From assembly GCF_040218225.1 (NCBI RefSeq), contig NZ_JAVJQO010000002.1, positions 496,001 to 560,000 on the forward strand: a stretch of DNA of 64,000 nucleotides. Direction: 5' to 3'. Source of the stretch: Gracilimonas sp. Its GTDB lineage: Bacteria; Bacteroidota; Rhodothermia; Balneolales; Balneolaceae. The translations under genes and the position numbers were made by a program. Position 1 is the first letter of the stretch, and every line of letters starts with the position of its first letter. Of this stretch, positions 1-8,952 are shown one piece after another. The notes beneath the pieces are model-generated. The model was not told the DNA's origin and ran no database searches. It worked only from the letters and a program-made list of their open reading frames with translations.

Positions 1-127
1 CATTTTTAAGCTCAAGCTCTTTAGTTAAAGACCGGATGATTAGATCTTTCAGACTAATTCCTTCTTCCACTGCCTTTATCTTGGCTTTCTTCATTAAATC
101 ATCGGGTATATCTACAGAAGTTCTCAT
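1..127 (-). CDS. Ribbon-helix-helix antitoxin-like protein (partial, 3' end outside window)
   Basis: Only the first 42 codons are in the window; the gene runs off the left edge. The reverse-strand reading starts at the ATG at 127-125 with MRTSVDIPDDLMKKAKIKA and continues with a second helix ending in LIIRSLTKELEL. A short basic strand followed by two helices is the ribbon-helix-helix pattern of VapB/type II antitoxins. Such proteins bind DNA as dimers, repress their own promoter and neutralise a toxin encoded next to them. That toxin would lie left of base 1 and cannot be checked. The AT-rich stretch at 131-180 just upstream is the likely autoregulated promoter. A stand-alone RHH regulator is the alternative. 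Confidence 0.6.
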   Translation of the reverse strand, partial: MRTSVDIPDDLMKKAKIKAVEEGISLKDLIIRSLTKELELKN

Positions 128-235
128 AAACCAAAACTATGCATATTTATGCTTATATGTCAATGAGTATAACATAGCAGAATTTTTTGAGTAGAAAAGA
201 GGATTGTGTATCCTTCAAAAAAAGACAAAGCTACA

Positions 236-2014
236 ATGAATATGAAAGTTTTGAATATCGGCTGTTTATTCTTGATGATTTTCATCCTGAACATCTTCAC
301 GAGTGCTGTTCAGGCCAAAGAGTATTCCATTCCGGAATTAAAAATTGAAGTTACAATTAACCCTGATGGAACAGTAACCATAACCGAACACAGAACCTAT
401 GTGTTTGATGGTGACTTCTCCTGGGCAAATTACGAACTCCCAAAATCAGGGTTTTCAGCTATTCGGAATATTCAGGTCTCGGAAAACGGCACAAATTACA
501 CTAACCTGAATGCAGAAGAACCCGGGACTTTCCTGGTAGAAGAATCAAACAGAGCCTTCAATATAAAATGGTTCTATAATGCAGAAGACGAAGAGCGGAT
601 ATTTACGATTTCCTATACCTTTGAAGGCGCGGTTGTTACCGGACCCGAGTGGAGTGAATTCTTTTGGAATTACGCAGCTGCCGGAAGAGAAAAATCGACC
701 GAAGAGATAACCATTCAGGTACAACTTCCAGAGACGTTGCCCGATTCCAGCTTACATTCCTGGGTTCGTGAACCCAGTTGGGTGATAGAATCCGCAACTT
801 TAGAAAATGGTTTCCAATTCACTGGTTCTGATATTAGCCGAGGTCAGGCCGTTATCATCCGAACAGTGTTTCCTGCTTCCGTCTTTAATTCATCTGCTGT
901 TAGTATTACTGATCCCGAATTCTCTCTCTTGTGGGCTCAAAATGATGAGATAAATTATCGTCAGCAAAAGATCGCAGAAGCTGAAGAAAGAGAGCAAATG
1001 ATGAATTACGCTATTGAATTGTCTGTAGTTATCGCTGGGTTGAGTCTCCTTTGTTTTATCTTTTTCTACCGTAAATACGGAACCAGGCATCAGATTAACT
1101 TATCGAGAAATGAAAGCCTGATGATTCCCGGAAATCAAAAACCAGCGGCTATAGGCTGGTTGCTTATGCATCGTACCATTACCGGTGGGCATGTTACTGC
1201 TACCCTTCTTGACCTTGCCCGTCGGGGATATTTAGTAGTCAATGAAGTAGAACCTGAAGAAGATAAGAGCTGGTTCTCCGCTTCCAGCGACCAGAACACC
1301 TTTGCAATCACTCTCAATGAAAAAGAACCGGAATCTAACATGCCTGAATGGGAGTTATCCTTATTGAATTTTGTGAAAGACCGAATATCTGATGGAAATA
1401 CTGAGATCAAGGAAATCTTCAAATTCAGTGACAGTAATGTTTCCAAATGGTACTATAGCTGGAAAGATGAGCTCAATAAATTCACCAAAAAACAGTATTG
1501 GATAGACTCAGAGAGTTACAAAGGTGCTTGGTGGAATTTTGGTATTCAGCTAATATTTATGTTGGTAGCCGTTGCGGGTATATTCATTCTTCATCCCATT
1601 GTTGGGATAGCAACATTCATTGTTTTCGTAGCATCAGTTCTATCACTCGCTATAATCAGAAGAACTCCTAAAGGGGAAGAACTTTATCAGAGCTGGAAGA
1701 ACTATCATAACGCCTTAAAAAATGCGAAGGAATATTCTATCCCAGAAAACCACCTTGGACGGCATTTCATCTATAGCATTGCATTTGGATTGAGTAAAGA
1801 TCACATAGAGCAAATCTTTGAACAAAACCCAGCGGCTGTTTCACATATCACATGGATTATCATACTGCCTGGAAGCAACAGTACTCCGGCTAGTATCGCA
1901 TCATCATTTGGTAATCTTGCAGCTACAGGAACAATTTCGGCCGGAGGCGGGAGCGCAGGAGCAGGGGCTTCGGCTGGGGCAGCAGGCGGAGGGGCTTCAG
2001 GTGGTGCCGGTTAA
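236..2014 (+). CDS. DUF2207 domain membrane protein
   Basis: A predicted membrane protein of the DUF2207 family, whose function is unknown. I chose the ATG at 236 (242 is equally possible) because it begins a classical signal peptide (MKVLNIGCLFLMIFILNIF) ending near AVQAKEYS; a GTG at 206 would put a hydrophilic stretch in front. A beta-rich extracytoplasmic domain follows (about residues 30-250), then a membrane helix at about 259-281, a cytoplasmic domain, and two close helices at about 433-490. The last 25 or so residues are almost only Gly, Ala and Ser, the low-complexity tail common in this family. It is followed by a lipoprotein gene on the same strand after a gap of 113 bases. Family assignment is by architecture. 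Confidence 0.75.
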   Translation: MNMKVLNIGCLFLMIFILNIFTSAVQAKEYSIPELKIEVTINPDGTVTITEHRTYVFDGDFSWANYELPKSGFSAIRNIQVSENGTNYTNLNAEEPGTFLVEESNRAFNIKWFYNAEDEERIFTISYTFEGAVVTGPEWSEFFWNYAAAGREKSTEEITIQVQLPETLPDSSLHSWVREPSWVIESATLENGFQFTGSDISRGQAVIIRTVFPASVFNSSAVSITDPEFSLLWAQNDEINYRQQKIAEAEEREQMMNYAIELSVVIAGLSLLCFIFFYRKYGTRHQINLSRNESLMIPGNQKPAAIGWLLMHRTITGGHVTATLLDLARRGYLVVNEVEPEEDKSWFSASSDQNTFAITLNEKEPESNMPEWELSLLNFVKDRISDGNTEIKEIFKFSDSNVSKWYYSWKDELNKFTKKQYWIDSESYKGAWWNFGIQLIFMLVAVAGIFILHPIVGIATFIVFVASVLSLAIIRRTPKGEELYQSWKNYHNALKNAKEYSIPENHLGRHFIYSIAFGLSKDHIEQIFEQNPAAVSHITWIIILPGSNSTPASIASSFGNLAATGTISAGGGSAGAGASAGAAGGGASGGAG

Positions 2015-2127
2015 ATACTTGTTTGGTATATCTTTAAATAACTTCATTAGAAATTACCCTTAAATTGAAACATAATTAGTTCATACTTGTTGGAATGGAT
2101 GAAATTTCAAACCAATCAACCACAATA

Positions 2128-3000
2128 ATGAACTACTTTATTAAGAGATTTAGAATTTTATCACTACTGCTAATTCTCGTTACATCTTTTGCCTTTACGG
2201 CTTGCAATACAAATAGCGGTTCAGGTACCGGAACTATGAAAATTTCGTTGACGGATGCACCTGCTGCCTATGACGAAGTAAACATTGAGATTCGCCAGGT
2301 TTTGGTAAATAAGGATGAAGATGCTGAAGAGCCAGAAGACAATGGCGAAGATACCGATGATGGCGAAGAAGATGGAGACGATGAAGAAAACGGCTGGTAT
2401 TCTATTTTAGATGATTCCATGACCGTAAATTTATTGGACTACCAAAACGGAGCTACCCTTGAATTAGGTGAAACCGAACTCGAAGCTGGTCAATACAATC
2501 AGATTCGACTAATACTCGGAGATGATAACAATGTGGTAATAGATGGAGAAACATACGCTCTCACCACACCAAGTGCGCAACAGTCTGGTTATAAGCTCCT
2601 GGTAAATGCTGATGTTGAAGAAGGCCAGGTGTATGAATTAGTAATAGACTTCGATGCTTCTCAATCCATCGTAGAAACCGGTAATGGAATGTACATTTTA
2701 AAACCTGTGCTCCGCTCTGTTGATCTGGAAGAACAGGCTAGCATCTCTGGTACTGTACTTCCACTTGACGCCGAACCCTATGTGTATGCTATTGTTGGGG
2801 AAGATACCGTGGGAACCCAGCCTGATGCTGAAGGTAACTTTCGCATCGTAGGACTTGAAAACGATACTTATAAAGTATCTTTCAATCCAACAAATGATGC
2901 TTACGCTGATTCTCTTGTTGAAGGTATAGAACTTGAAGACGGAGAGGAATTCGAATTTGAAGAAACCATTGAATTGAAAAGCTCCGGTATACTCAAATAA
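2128..3000 (+). CDS. DUF4382 domain lipoprotein
   Basis: A predicted surface or periplasmic lipoprotein. The chosen ATG (2128) gives MNYFIKRFRILSLLLILVTS followed by the lipobox FTAC, so Cys is lipidated after signal peptidase II cleavage. The next segment, TMKISLTDAPAAYDEVNIEI, is typical of DUF4382. It is interrupted at about residues 64-89 by a run of Glu, Asp and Gly, perhaps a calcium-binding or flexible loop. The C-terminal 90 or so residues (ISGTVLPLDAEPYVYAI onward) resemble a carboxypeptidase-regulatory-like beta-sandwich. A strong terminator follows at 3024. No enzymatic function is suggested. Confidence 0.75.
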   Translation: MNYFIKRFRILSLLLILVTSFAFTACNTNSGSGTGTMKISLTDAPAAYDEVNIEIRQVLVNKDEDAEEPEDNGEDTDDGEEDGDDEENGWYSILDDSMTVNLLDYQNGATLELGETELEAGQYNQIRLILGDDNNVVIDGETYALTTPSAQQSGYKLLVNADVEEGQVYELVIDFDASQSIVETGNGMYILKPVLRSVDLEEQASISGTVLPLDAEPYVYAIVGEDTVGTQPDAEGNFRIVGLENDTYKVSFNPTNDAYADSLVEGIELEDGEEFEFEETIELKSSGILK

Positions 3001-3023
3001 ACGTTCCGCTTAAGATTGTATTT

Positions 3024-3063
3024 AAAAGCCCTGCACTTAAACTATAAGTGCAGGGCTTTTTTT
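3024..3063 (+). terminator. Rho-independent terminator after the DUF4382 gene
   Basis: A perfect 16-bp stem (3024-3039 pairing with 3045-3060) with a 5-base loop is followed by a run of T. It starts 24 bases after the stop codon of the DUF4382 lipoprotein. The A run on the left arm means it could also work on the other strand, but no minus-strand gene needs it. Confidence 0.92.
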
Positions 3064-3133
3064 ATGCCTATTATTTCCAAATTAATTTGTTATGATATAG
3101 ACTGTAGAAAATCCCATTTGGAAATATCTGTAT

Positions 3134-4318
3134 ATGAATGCGAAAGAGTTTTATGAGGAACTAACCATTGTTCCTTCCTTCAGAGAGGTTTCAGATCATT
3201 CTCTTTATACCCCTCTTCCTGAGGATTGGTACATAGCATTGGCTGATATTCGGGGCTCTACAGATGCCATTCGCCTTGGAAAGTATAAAGAAGTAAATAT
3301 GGCAGGTGCTTCTATCATTGCCGCGCTCAACAACCTCTACAAAAAAGAGGATTTACTTCCTTATTTATTTGGAGGCGACGGATCTCTGATCGCACTACCT
3401 GATCAACAAATAGAGAAAGTAAAAGGCGTTTTAGCCTTTTGCAGAAAAGCCGTAAAGGATGCTTATGGTTTGGAAATGGCTACCGGAATAATTCAGGTAA
3501 AAAAGCTTAGGGAACTAGGTCATGATGTAAGCGTGGCTCGACTATATTTATCAGAATTTCTGGATCAAACTATATTTTGGGGAAGCGGAATAACTTATGC
3601 TGAACAACTCATAAAACAAGAGGACCAACTCAAAGACGTTGAACCCACTGAAGCAGATTTTATAGGTCTGGAATGCCGCTGGAGTCAGGTACCCAGCGAT
3701 AAAGATGAAGTAGCAGCATATATCATACAGTCTTACGAAAAAGACAACGAAGAAAGTGCTAAAATTTATGAGCAGTGTTTCGAAATAATAGAACGTATTT
3801 ACGGAACCGAGGATAAATTTCATCCAATCCGGGAAGACGATCTCCAAATGACAACAAACCCATTGTTGCTTGGTGTAGAATGGAAACTAAGAACTCAACC
3901 TCCCACACTCTACAAAAAGCTCAAACATATCGGTATGATGATTTTTCAACTTGTGACCGGGTTGTATCTTATGAAATTCAAAAAGAAAACATCTGCTACT
4001 GACTGGGGCGATTACAAACCCGATTTGGTTCGCCATGCCGACTATAAAAAATTTGGAGACGGGCTCCGTTTTGTCGCTTCCGGAACTATTCAACAGCGGA
4101 TGGAAATGACACAATATCTTGAAGATCTATTTAGTGAAGGACACATCGTGTATGGCGTTCATTCATCCTTTGCTGCTATGGTTACCTGCTACGTCAGGAG
4201 CTACCAGAGCAATCACATCCACTTTGTTGATGGAACTGATGGCGGTTATGCAAAAGCTTCTCAAGAGCTAAAGAACCGAAGAGCACAATTGGAAGCTCAG
4301 ACCAACTTGGCAAACTAA
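3134..4318 (+). CDS. DUF3095 family protein, class III cyclase-like
   Basis: A soluble 394-residue protein of the DUF3095 family. Two motifs resemble a nucleotide cyclase fold. DIRGST at about residues 38-43 matches the DI-G-(F/S)-T metal-binding motif of class III adenylate cyclases, and GGDGSLI at about 80-86 matches their second acidic loop. The C-terminal part (about 280-380) is a second conserved region with no recognisable catalytic motif. There is no signal peptide and no clear membrane domain. The gene is convergent with the luciferase-like gene downstream, with only two bases between their stop codons. Cyclase activity is inferred from motifs and has not, to my knowledge, been shown for the family. 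Confidence 0.7.
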   Translation: MNAKEFYEELTIVPSFREVSDHSLYTPLPEDWYIALADIRGSTDAIRLGKYKEVNMAGASIIAALNNLYKKEDLLPYLFGGDGSLIALPDQQIEKVKGVLAFCRKAVKDAYGLEMATGIIQVKKLRELGHDVSVARLYLSEFLDQTIFWGSGITYAEQLIKQEDQLKDVEPTEADFIGLECRWSQVPSDKDEVAAYIIQSYEKDNEESAKIYEQCFEIIERIYGTEDKFHPIREDDLQMTTNPLLLGVEWKLRTQPPTLYKKLKHIGMMIFQLVTGLYLMKFKKKTSATDWGDYKPDLVRHADYKKFGDGLRFVASGTIQQRMEMTQYLEDLFSEGHIVYGVHSSFAAMVTCYVRSYQSNHIHFVDGTDGGYAKASQELKNRRAQLEAQTNLAN

Positions 4319-4320
4319 CC

Positions 4321-5361
4321 TTACGCTGGTGATCCCTGCCCCAGTTTTTCGCGCACAGCCGGTGCCACTTCTTTGGCAAAGAGCTCAATCGACTTCAGTA
4401 ATTTTTCATGAGGAACACTGCCTACGCTCATCTGAAGCAGAAAGCGGTCGTGATTAAAGATCTCATGCTGATACATGATTTTATCAATTACATCCTGCGG
4501 ACTTCCAACTACATTAGCTCCTTTCAAAGTAATCGATGCGTCAAACTGCTGCCGGCTCATCGGAGGCCATCCTCTCTCCTTTCCGATTTTATCCATGGTG
4601 GTTTTAAAAGCAGGAAAAGCAATGTCAGCAGCTTCCTGTGTGGTTTCTGCAATGAACCCGTGGGAGTTTATACTCAATGCGGGCTTGGGTTGATTGTGTT
4701 CTTCGGCAGCGCGGCGGTGCAGGTCGGCCATCTGTTTGAACTGAGCCGGTTGCCCCCCAATTATCGCGATAGCCATCGGCATACCCATCGCTCCGGCTTC
4801 AAAAGCTGATTTTGGTGTTCCCCCAACGGCCCTCCACACGGGCATTTTATTCTGATAAGGCTGAGGATATACTCCCCTGTTATTAATAGAAGGCCGGTGC
4901 TTGCCTTGCCAGGTGATTATCTCCTCTTCCCGTAGCTTCATCAACAATTTTAGTTTCTCAGAAAACAATTCTTCATAATTCTGCAGGTCGTACCCAAAAA
5001 GAGGAAAAGATTCGATGAACGATCCCCTGCCGACCATTATTTCTGCTCGTCCTTCGGTCAACAAATCAATCGTAGAGAATTGCTGAAAGACCCTGACCGG
5101 ATCTTCCGATCCCAGAACCGTAACCGCACTGCTCAGTCTGATGTTTTTCGTTCGCGAAGCCGCCGCGGCCAACAATGTTGATGGAGAGGACGAAACATAT
5201 TCTTCTCTGTGATGTTCCCCTATAGCGAAAACATCAAGCCCCAGCTTATCAGCCAGTTCAATTTCTTCCATCAAATTTTTGAGCCGTTTTGATGGATGTA
5301 ACGTTTTTCCGCTTTCGGCGTCAGGTGTGTTTTCTACAAAAGTATAAATTCCAAATTCCAT
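4321..5361 (-). CDS. LLM-class flavin-dependent oxidoreductase (luciferase-like)
   Basis: A 346-residue TIM-barrel monooxygenase of the bacterial luciferase-like family, expected to use reduced FMN or F420 supplied by a partner reductase. Family signatures are the start MEFGIYTFVENTPD, the FAIGEHHREEYVSSSP segment, and GRAEIMVGRGSFIESFPLFG, where the flavin phosphate pocket usually lies. The substrate cannot be read from the sequence; this subgroup is often annotated simply as an LLM oxidoreductase. The gene is single, convergent with the DUF3095 gene, and no flavin reductase lies nearby. Confidence 0.9.
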   Translation of the reverse strand: MEFGIYTFVENTPDAESGKTLHPSKRLKNLMEEIELADKLGLDVFAIGEHHREEYVSSSPSTLLAAAASRTKNIRLSSAVTVLGSEDPVRVFQQFSTIDLLTEGRAEIMVGRGSFIESFPLFGYDLQNYEELFSEKLKLLMKLREEEIITWQGKHRPSINNRGVYPQPYQNKMPVWRAVGGTPKSAFEAGAMGMPMAIAIIGGQPAQFKQMADLHRRAAEEHNQPKPALSINSHGFIAETTQEAADIAFPAFKTTMDKIGKERGWPPMSRQQFDASITLKGANVVGSPQDVIDKIMYQHEIFNHDRFLLQMSVGSVPHEKLLKSIELFAKEVAPAVREKLGQGSPA

Positions 5362-5458
5362 GAATATATGTTTTCACAATTACGATTATTTAAGAAGGGA
5401 GCTCAATAGACTTCTATTAAGTTCGAACGAATTGCTTACTGAAGTTTTAAAACTAATT

Positions 5459-5560
5459 TCACCATTTTGGTTCCTTACGTGTCGGGCTTAAACCTTGTCC
5501 TGTTTTAAGCTCGGTATATTCTTTAACCCACATAGTAGCGAAAGCATTTATTCTATCCAT
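5459..5560 (-). CDS. Possible small protein, 33 residues
   Basis: A short open frame upstream of the luciferase-like gene on the same strand reads MDRINAFATMWVKEYTELKT and ends in PTRKEPKW before TGA. The composition (mixed charged and hydrophobic, ending in Lys-Trp) looks like a real protein end. I see no recognisable domain and no clear ribosome-binding site. It could be a genuine small protein, the remnant of a larger gene, or chance. Unknown function. Confidence 0.22.
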   Translation of the reverse strand: MDRINAFATMWVKEYTELKTGQGLSPTRKEPKW

Positions 5561-5640
5561 TAATTTATGTACCGTTAGTAACGAATGAAGACTTTTGAAA
5601 CTACATATAATGGAATGTAAACTCAGGTATTTCTTGTGTT

Positions 5641-5856
5641 ATGAATAAAAAAGAAAAAAAGCATTCAGCTTCTCCTGGCACCGAGCAAATCGAATTTATC
5701 AGAAATGTCTGCATTGAAGCCGCAAAGGAAGGCTTCATGGATGCTTCTATGAGCGGACTTTGCATGGAAGGAGCAATTGAAGCGGCTATCGGTTCCATTC
5801 AATCACTGGATATTCAACAGAAGATTAAAGAAAAGACCAAAGAGATCCAGTCATGA
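5641..5856 (+). CDS. Conserved-looking small protein, 71 residues, unknown function
   Basis: A small soluble helical protein. Its Lys-rich start is followed by EQIEFIRNVCIEAAKEGFMD and a Gly-Leu-Cys turn (MSGLCMEGAIEAAI), then an amphipathic C-terminal helix. The alternating Cys/Met/Glu pattern looks like a conserved helical-hairpin family, but I cannot name it. Its stop overlaps the start of the DUF488 gene by four bases (ATGA at 5853-5856), so the two are translationally coupled and probably act together. No membrane segment or signal peptide is visible. Confidence 0.6.
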   Translation: MNKKEKKHSASPGTEQIEFIRNVCIEAAKEGFMDASMSGLCMEGAIEAAIGSIQSLDIQQKIKEKTKEIQS

Positions 5857-6206
5857 TTAAGCTAAAAAGAGTGTATGAAGAACCATCTGAGGAAGATGGT
5901 TACCGAATTCTTACCGAGCGTTTGTGGCCGCGAGGTGTCTCCAAAGAACGGGCTAAACTCGACCAATGGATGAAGGGAGTATCCCCCAGCCCTGGTTTAA
6001 GAAAATGGTTTGACCATGACCATGACAAATGGGAAGAATTCAAAGACCGATACCGGAAAGAACTATTTGGCTCTGAAGCTATTCAAGAGCTTATTGATAT
6101 CATTCAAAAAGAAGATACAGTCACTTTCGTGTTTGCCTCAAAAGATGAAGAACATAATAGTACCGTAGTGCTGAAAGACTTTATAGAACAACTTCTCTCC
6201 CAATAG
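5853..6206 (+). CDS. DUF488 family protein (YeaO-like)
   Basis: A 117-residue protein of the DUF488 family. Diagnostic segments are the start IKLKRVYEEPSEEDGYRIL, the LTERLWPRGVSKERAKLDQW block and the WFDHDHDKWEEFKDRY block. The family is small, soluble and widespread, with no established reaction. Translation is coupled to the preceding 71-residue protein. Its last 26 bases overlap the 3' end of the convergent membrane-protein gene, so both stops lie inside each other's frame. Family call is firm; function is not known. Confidence 0.88.
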   Translation: MIKLKRVYEEPSEEDGYRILTERLWPRGVSKERAKLDQWMKGVSPSPGLRKWFDHDHDKWEEFKDRYRKELFGSEAIQELIDIIQKEDTVTFVFASKDEEHNSTVVLKDFIEQLLSQ

Positions 6207-7443
6207 CCTCTGCCGGGTGATGTTCTTCATCTACTAATCTTTTCAGTTTCAGCCAGAATAATAATACAGCAACTACCGGCAGAACAGCCGTTACAGCTAA
6301 GGCATCATATATCCATAATCCCGTCAGAGATTCAGGCCAAAGACTGGTCATCAGTACAAGACTCATCAATAACAGAACTACAGATAGTAACACAAAGTAG
6401 AAGTATTTCTTTTGCATGATCGACATTTGATGCAGAAACCAGATAATCCCGACTGTAAAGGCGCCAAGCAGAATAGTATGAAGATATAAAATCCGTATTC
6501 CATGATCGGAAAGCCACATTTCCATGGGTGAAACCGAGGCTATTACCTGCATCACGGATTTAAGCACTAGAAAAAGGAGTGGCCAGATCCAGATTGAGAT
6601 ATTTTTGCGCCTGCCTTTAATCACAGAATACACAAATAACAAAACTCCTTCAGCAATAAGGATGCCTCCCGTCCGGGCAGCTACCGATAAATCAAAGTTG
6701 ATCAGGCCTTCTGAGATTCCATAAGGAAATGTGAGTGGTGCGCCGATTGCAATCAACCCAATTAAAACGGAAGGTGGAACCACAAAATCATCTTCTTCAA
6801 TTGAGAGTGCTTTTGTAATCAACCCCATTAATAGCAAAATGATCCATCCTTCTATGAAAGTTGACAGGAAAAAGTGGGTCAATGCTTTAGACAGCAGAAC
6901 GCTTCCAACATCTGCCATTTGAACTATGCCAACAGCCCACGCACCCAGCGAACTCACGAAAAGCATAACTAATGCTCCATCAAAAAATACATTTGGCTGA
7001 TACCCTTTTTTTCTTCGGCGGGTAATCAGATATCCAACCATGAATACGTACCAGCCAATCATAACCATCCCGGAAAAAATCACAGATAATGGAAGGGAAG
7101 CACTACCAATCATGATGGGTTTATATCCATAAAGCAGAAAAGCCGGGTACGAGAGCAATCCGAAAATCACTATCCACCAGAGCGCATTCTTCATGAGCCG
7201 AACGCCAAAAGCTGCGTGATACCCGGAAACTATATCCAGCTTGATTAAATATAGCGGCAGTAATGAAGCCCAGCCAAAGAACATGAGATGTGAGTGGGCA
7301 TGCCTCATATTTTCAAAGTTCAGATCGGCTGGTAGTGGTTGTACAAAACCTAAGCGAAACAGAAAGCCAGTTAAGCCGGCTAAAACAAAACTGAACATGG
7401 CCCATTGCCAGATTCCTGAATTTTTTGCTAACGATGTCATCAA
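6181..7443 (-). CDS. Polytopic membrane protein, haem-copper oxidase/NnrS-like
   Basis: A 420-residue protein with about 12 membrane helices. The second helix contains MRHAHSHLMFFGW (His48, His50 and His52), resembling the haem-ligand helix of haem-copper oxidase subunit I and NnrS proteins. A late helix, LYLHTILLGAFTVGIIWFLH (about residues 317-336), carries two more histidines, and LTHFFL supplies another mid-protein. I do not see the full ligand set of a terminal oxidase, so a haem- or copper-binding accessory or sensor role is more likely than oxygen reduction. The next gene upstream is hemN, which fits haem-linked biology. Its 3' end overlaps the convergent DUF488 gene. The family name is an inference from the histidine pattern. 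Confidence 0.5.
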   Translation of the reverse strand: MMTSLAKNSGIWQWAMFSFVLAGLTGFLFRLGFVQPLPADLNFENMRHAHSHLMFFGWASLLPLYLIKLDIVSGYHAAFGVRLMKNALWWIVIFGLLSYPAFLLYGYKPIMIGSASLPLSVIFSGMVMIGWYVFMVGYLITRRRKKGYQPNVFFDGALVMLFVSSLGAWAVGIVQMADVGSVLLSKALTHFFLSTFIEGWIILLLMGLITKALSIEEDDFVVPPSVLIGLIAIGAPLTFPYGISEGLINFDLSVAARTGGILIAEGVLLFVYSVIKGRRKNISIWIWPLLFLVLKSVMQVIASVSPMEMWLSDHGIRILYLHTILLGAFTVGIIWFLHQMSIMQKKYFYFVLLSVVLLLMSLVLMTSLWPESLTGLWIYDALAVTAVLPVVAVLLFWLKLKRLVDEEHHPAEAIGREVVL

Positions 7444-7525
7444 ACAATCCCTTTATTAATTTCAGCTTTTAAAGAATACGTTAGTTTCGTTAAGGTTAAA
7501 TGAAGATTTTTCTATCTCTCGTTAA

Positions 7526-8881
7526 TTACACGGTTCTGGAAAACAGGTTTTCTCTTGGTTTACTTTCTTGAAGTTTTCTATCAAAAGCCATGCAAATATT
7601 CCGAACAAATGGAATTCCTGCTCTTGTGACCGTTACTTTCCGCCCGTTTATTTGAACCAACCCATCAGATAATAAGTCCTGCAAATCTTCACGTATCAAT
7701 TCGAATAAATGAGAACTTCCTTCGAATTCTGTTTCAAACCGACACATAATATTAAGGATGTTCTCGCGTAGCAGCAGGTCTTTATTACTTAGCAGGTGTC
7801 CACGGAATATGGGAAGTTCTCCTTCTTCCACCCTCGCCTGGTAGTCACTAAGTTTCTTCTCGTTCTGTGCAAAACTGTACCAGCTGTCACTGATGGCCGA
7901 CATCCCCAACCCAATAAGCACTTTGGTTGAACCAGACGTATATCCCATAAAATTGCGATGTAATTCTTTGGTTTTCATCGCTTCATACAACGAATCAGAA
8001 GACAGGGCAAAATGATCCATTCCTATTTCTTCATAAGCATGATCAAAAAACATTTGTTTACCTAACTCATACAACGCACGTTTTTCATGGTCTTTCGGAA
8101 GATCTTTTTCATTAAATCCGCGCTGTCCATTTCCCTTCATCCATGGCACATGCGCATAGCTGTAAAAGGCAATACGGTCGGGGCGTAACTGATTCGTCTT
8201 TTGAATGGTATCCTCAACACTTTCCAGTGTTTGATGAGGAAGCCCAAATACCAGGTCATGATTAATAGAAGTATAACCGATTTCTCTTGACCAATCGTGA
8301 GCCCTTTTTACATGCTCGAAAGGCTGAATGCGATTGATGGCAAACTGTACCTGTGGATCATAATCCTGCACGCCATAGGATACCCTTCGGAATCCCATAT
8401 TATATAAAGACTGCAAATGTTCTTTGGTCGTATTGTTGGGATGACCTTCAAAACTAAACTGATAGTCTTCAGCTAATTCTGCCCGGTCTAATATTCCGCT
8501 GATGAGTCGTTCCAGATTTGACACACTAAAGAAAGTGGGAGTTCCACCCCCCAAATGAATTTCACGGATCCGGGGGGTTATAGGAAGGAAATCGAGATAT
8601 ATTTGCCACTCTTTTAAAACAGTGTTTATATACGGGGCTTCAACATCATGTCGTTTGGTGATCTGTTTATGACAGCCGCAAAAAGTACACAGGCTTTCGC
8701 AAAATGGAAGATGAATATATAAACTAATCCCATCGGCATAGCTTTCCACAAAAGAACTGATCAGCGTAGATTCCCAATCCTCAATAGCAATTCCTCTCTT
8801 ATTCCAAAACGGAACGGTTGGGTAGCTGGTGTAACGCGGACCCGGAATATTATACTTTCTGATTAATTCGGTGTTCATCAT
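7526..8881 (-). CDS. hemN: Oxygen-independent coproporphyrinogen III oxidase
   Basis: A radical SAM enzyme that decarboxylates coproporphyrinogen III to protoporphyrinogen IX without oxygen, in haem synthesis in the cytoplasm. The iron-sulphur motif is CESLCTFCGC at residues 61-70 (C-x3-C-x2-C plus the extra Cys typical of true HemN). The start NTELIRKYNIPGPRYTSYPT is the HemN N-terminal trip wire, and EIHLGGGTPTF is the SAM-binding GGG motif. Length (451) matches the family. It lies 82 bases upstream of the haem-copper-like membrane protein on the same strand and may form an operon with it. In an organism with an aerobic oxidase this suggests growth at low oxygen as well. Confidence 0.96.
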   Translation of the reverse strand: MMNTELIRKYNIPGPRYTSYPTVPFWNKRGIAIEDWESTLISSFVESYADGISLYIHLPFCESLCTFCGCHKQITKRHDVEAPYINTVLKEWQIYLDFLPITPRIREIHLGGGTPTFFSVSNLERLISGILDRAELAEDYQFSFEGHPNNTTKEHLQSLYNMGFRRVSYGVQDYDPQVQFAINRIQPFEHVKRAHDWSREIGYTSINHDLVFGLPHQTLESVEDTIQKTNQLRPDRIAFYSYAHVPWMKGNGQRGFNEKDLPKDHEKRALYELGKQMFFDHAYEEIGMDHFALSSDSLYEAMKTKELHRNFMGYTSGSTKVLIGLGMSAISDSWYSFAQNEKKLSDYQARVEEGELPIFRGHLLSNKDLLLRENILNIMCRFETEFEGSSHLFELIREDLQDLLSDGLVQINGRKVTVTRAGIPFVRNICMAFDRKLQESKPRENLFSRTV

Positions 8882-8952
8882 TCCTCATAGATTTATGAAA
8901 TGATGATACCCGGCTTTTGTAAAGTTTTAATGAATTCTCTTTTGAACAGAAA

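Noticed and set aside
206-235. GTG start for the DUF2207 protein
   Set aside because: It would add ten polar residues in front of a clear signal peptide; the ATG at 236 or 242 fits better.
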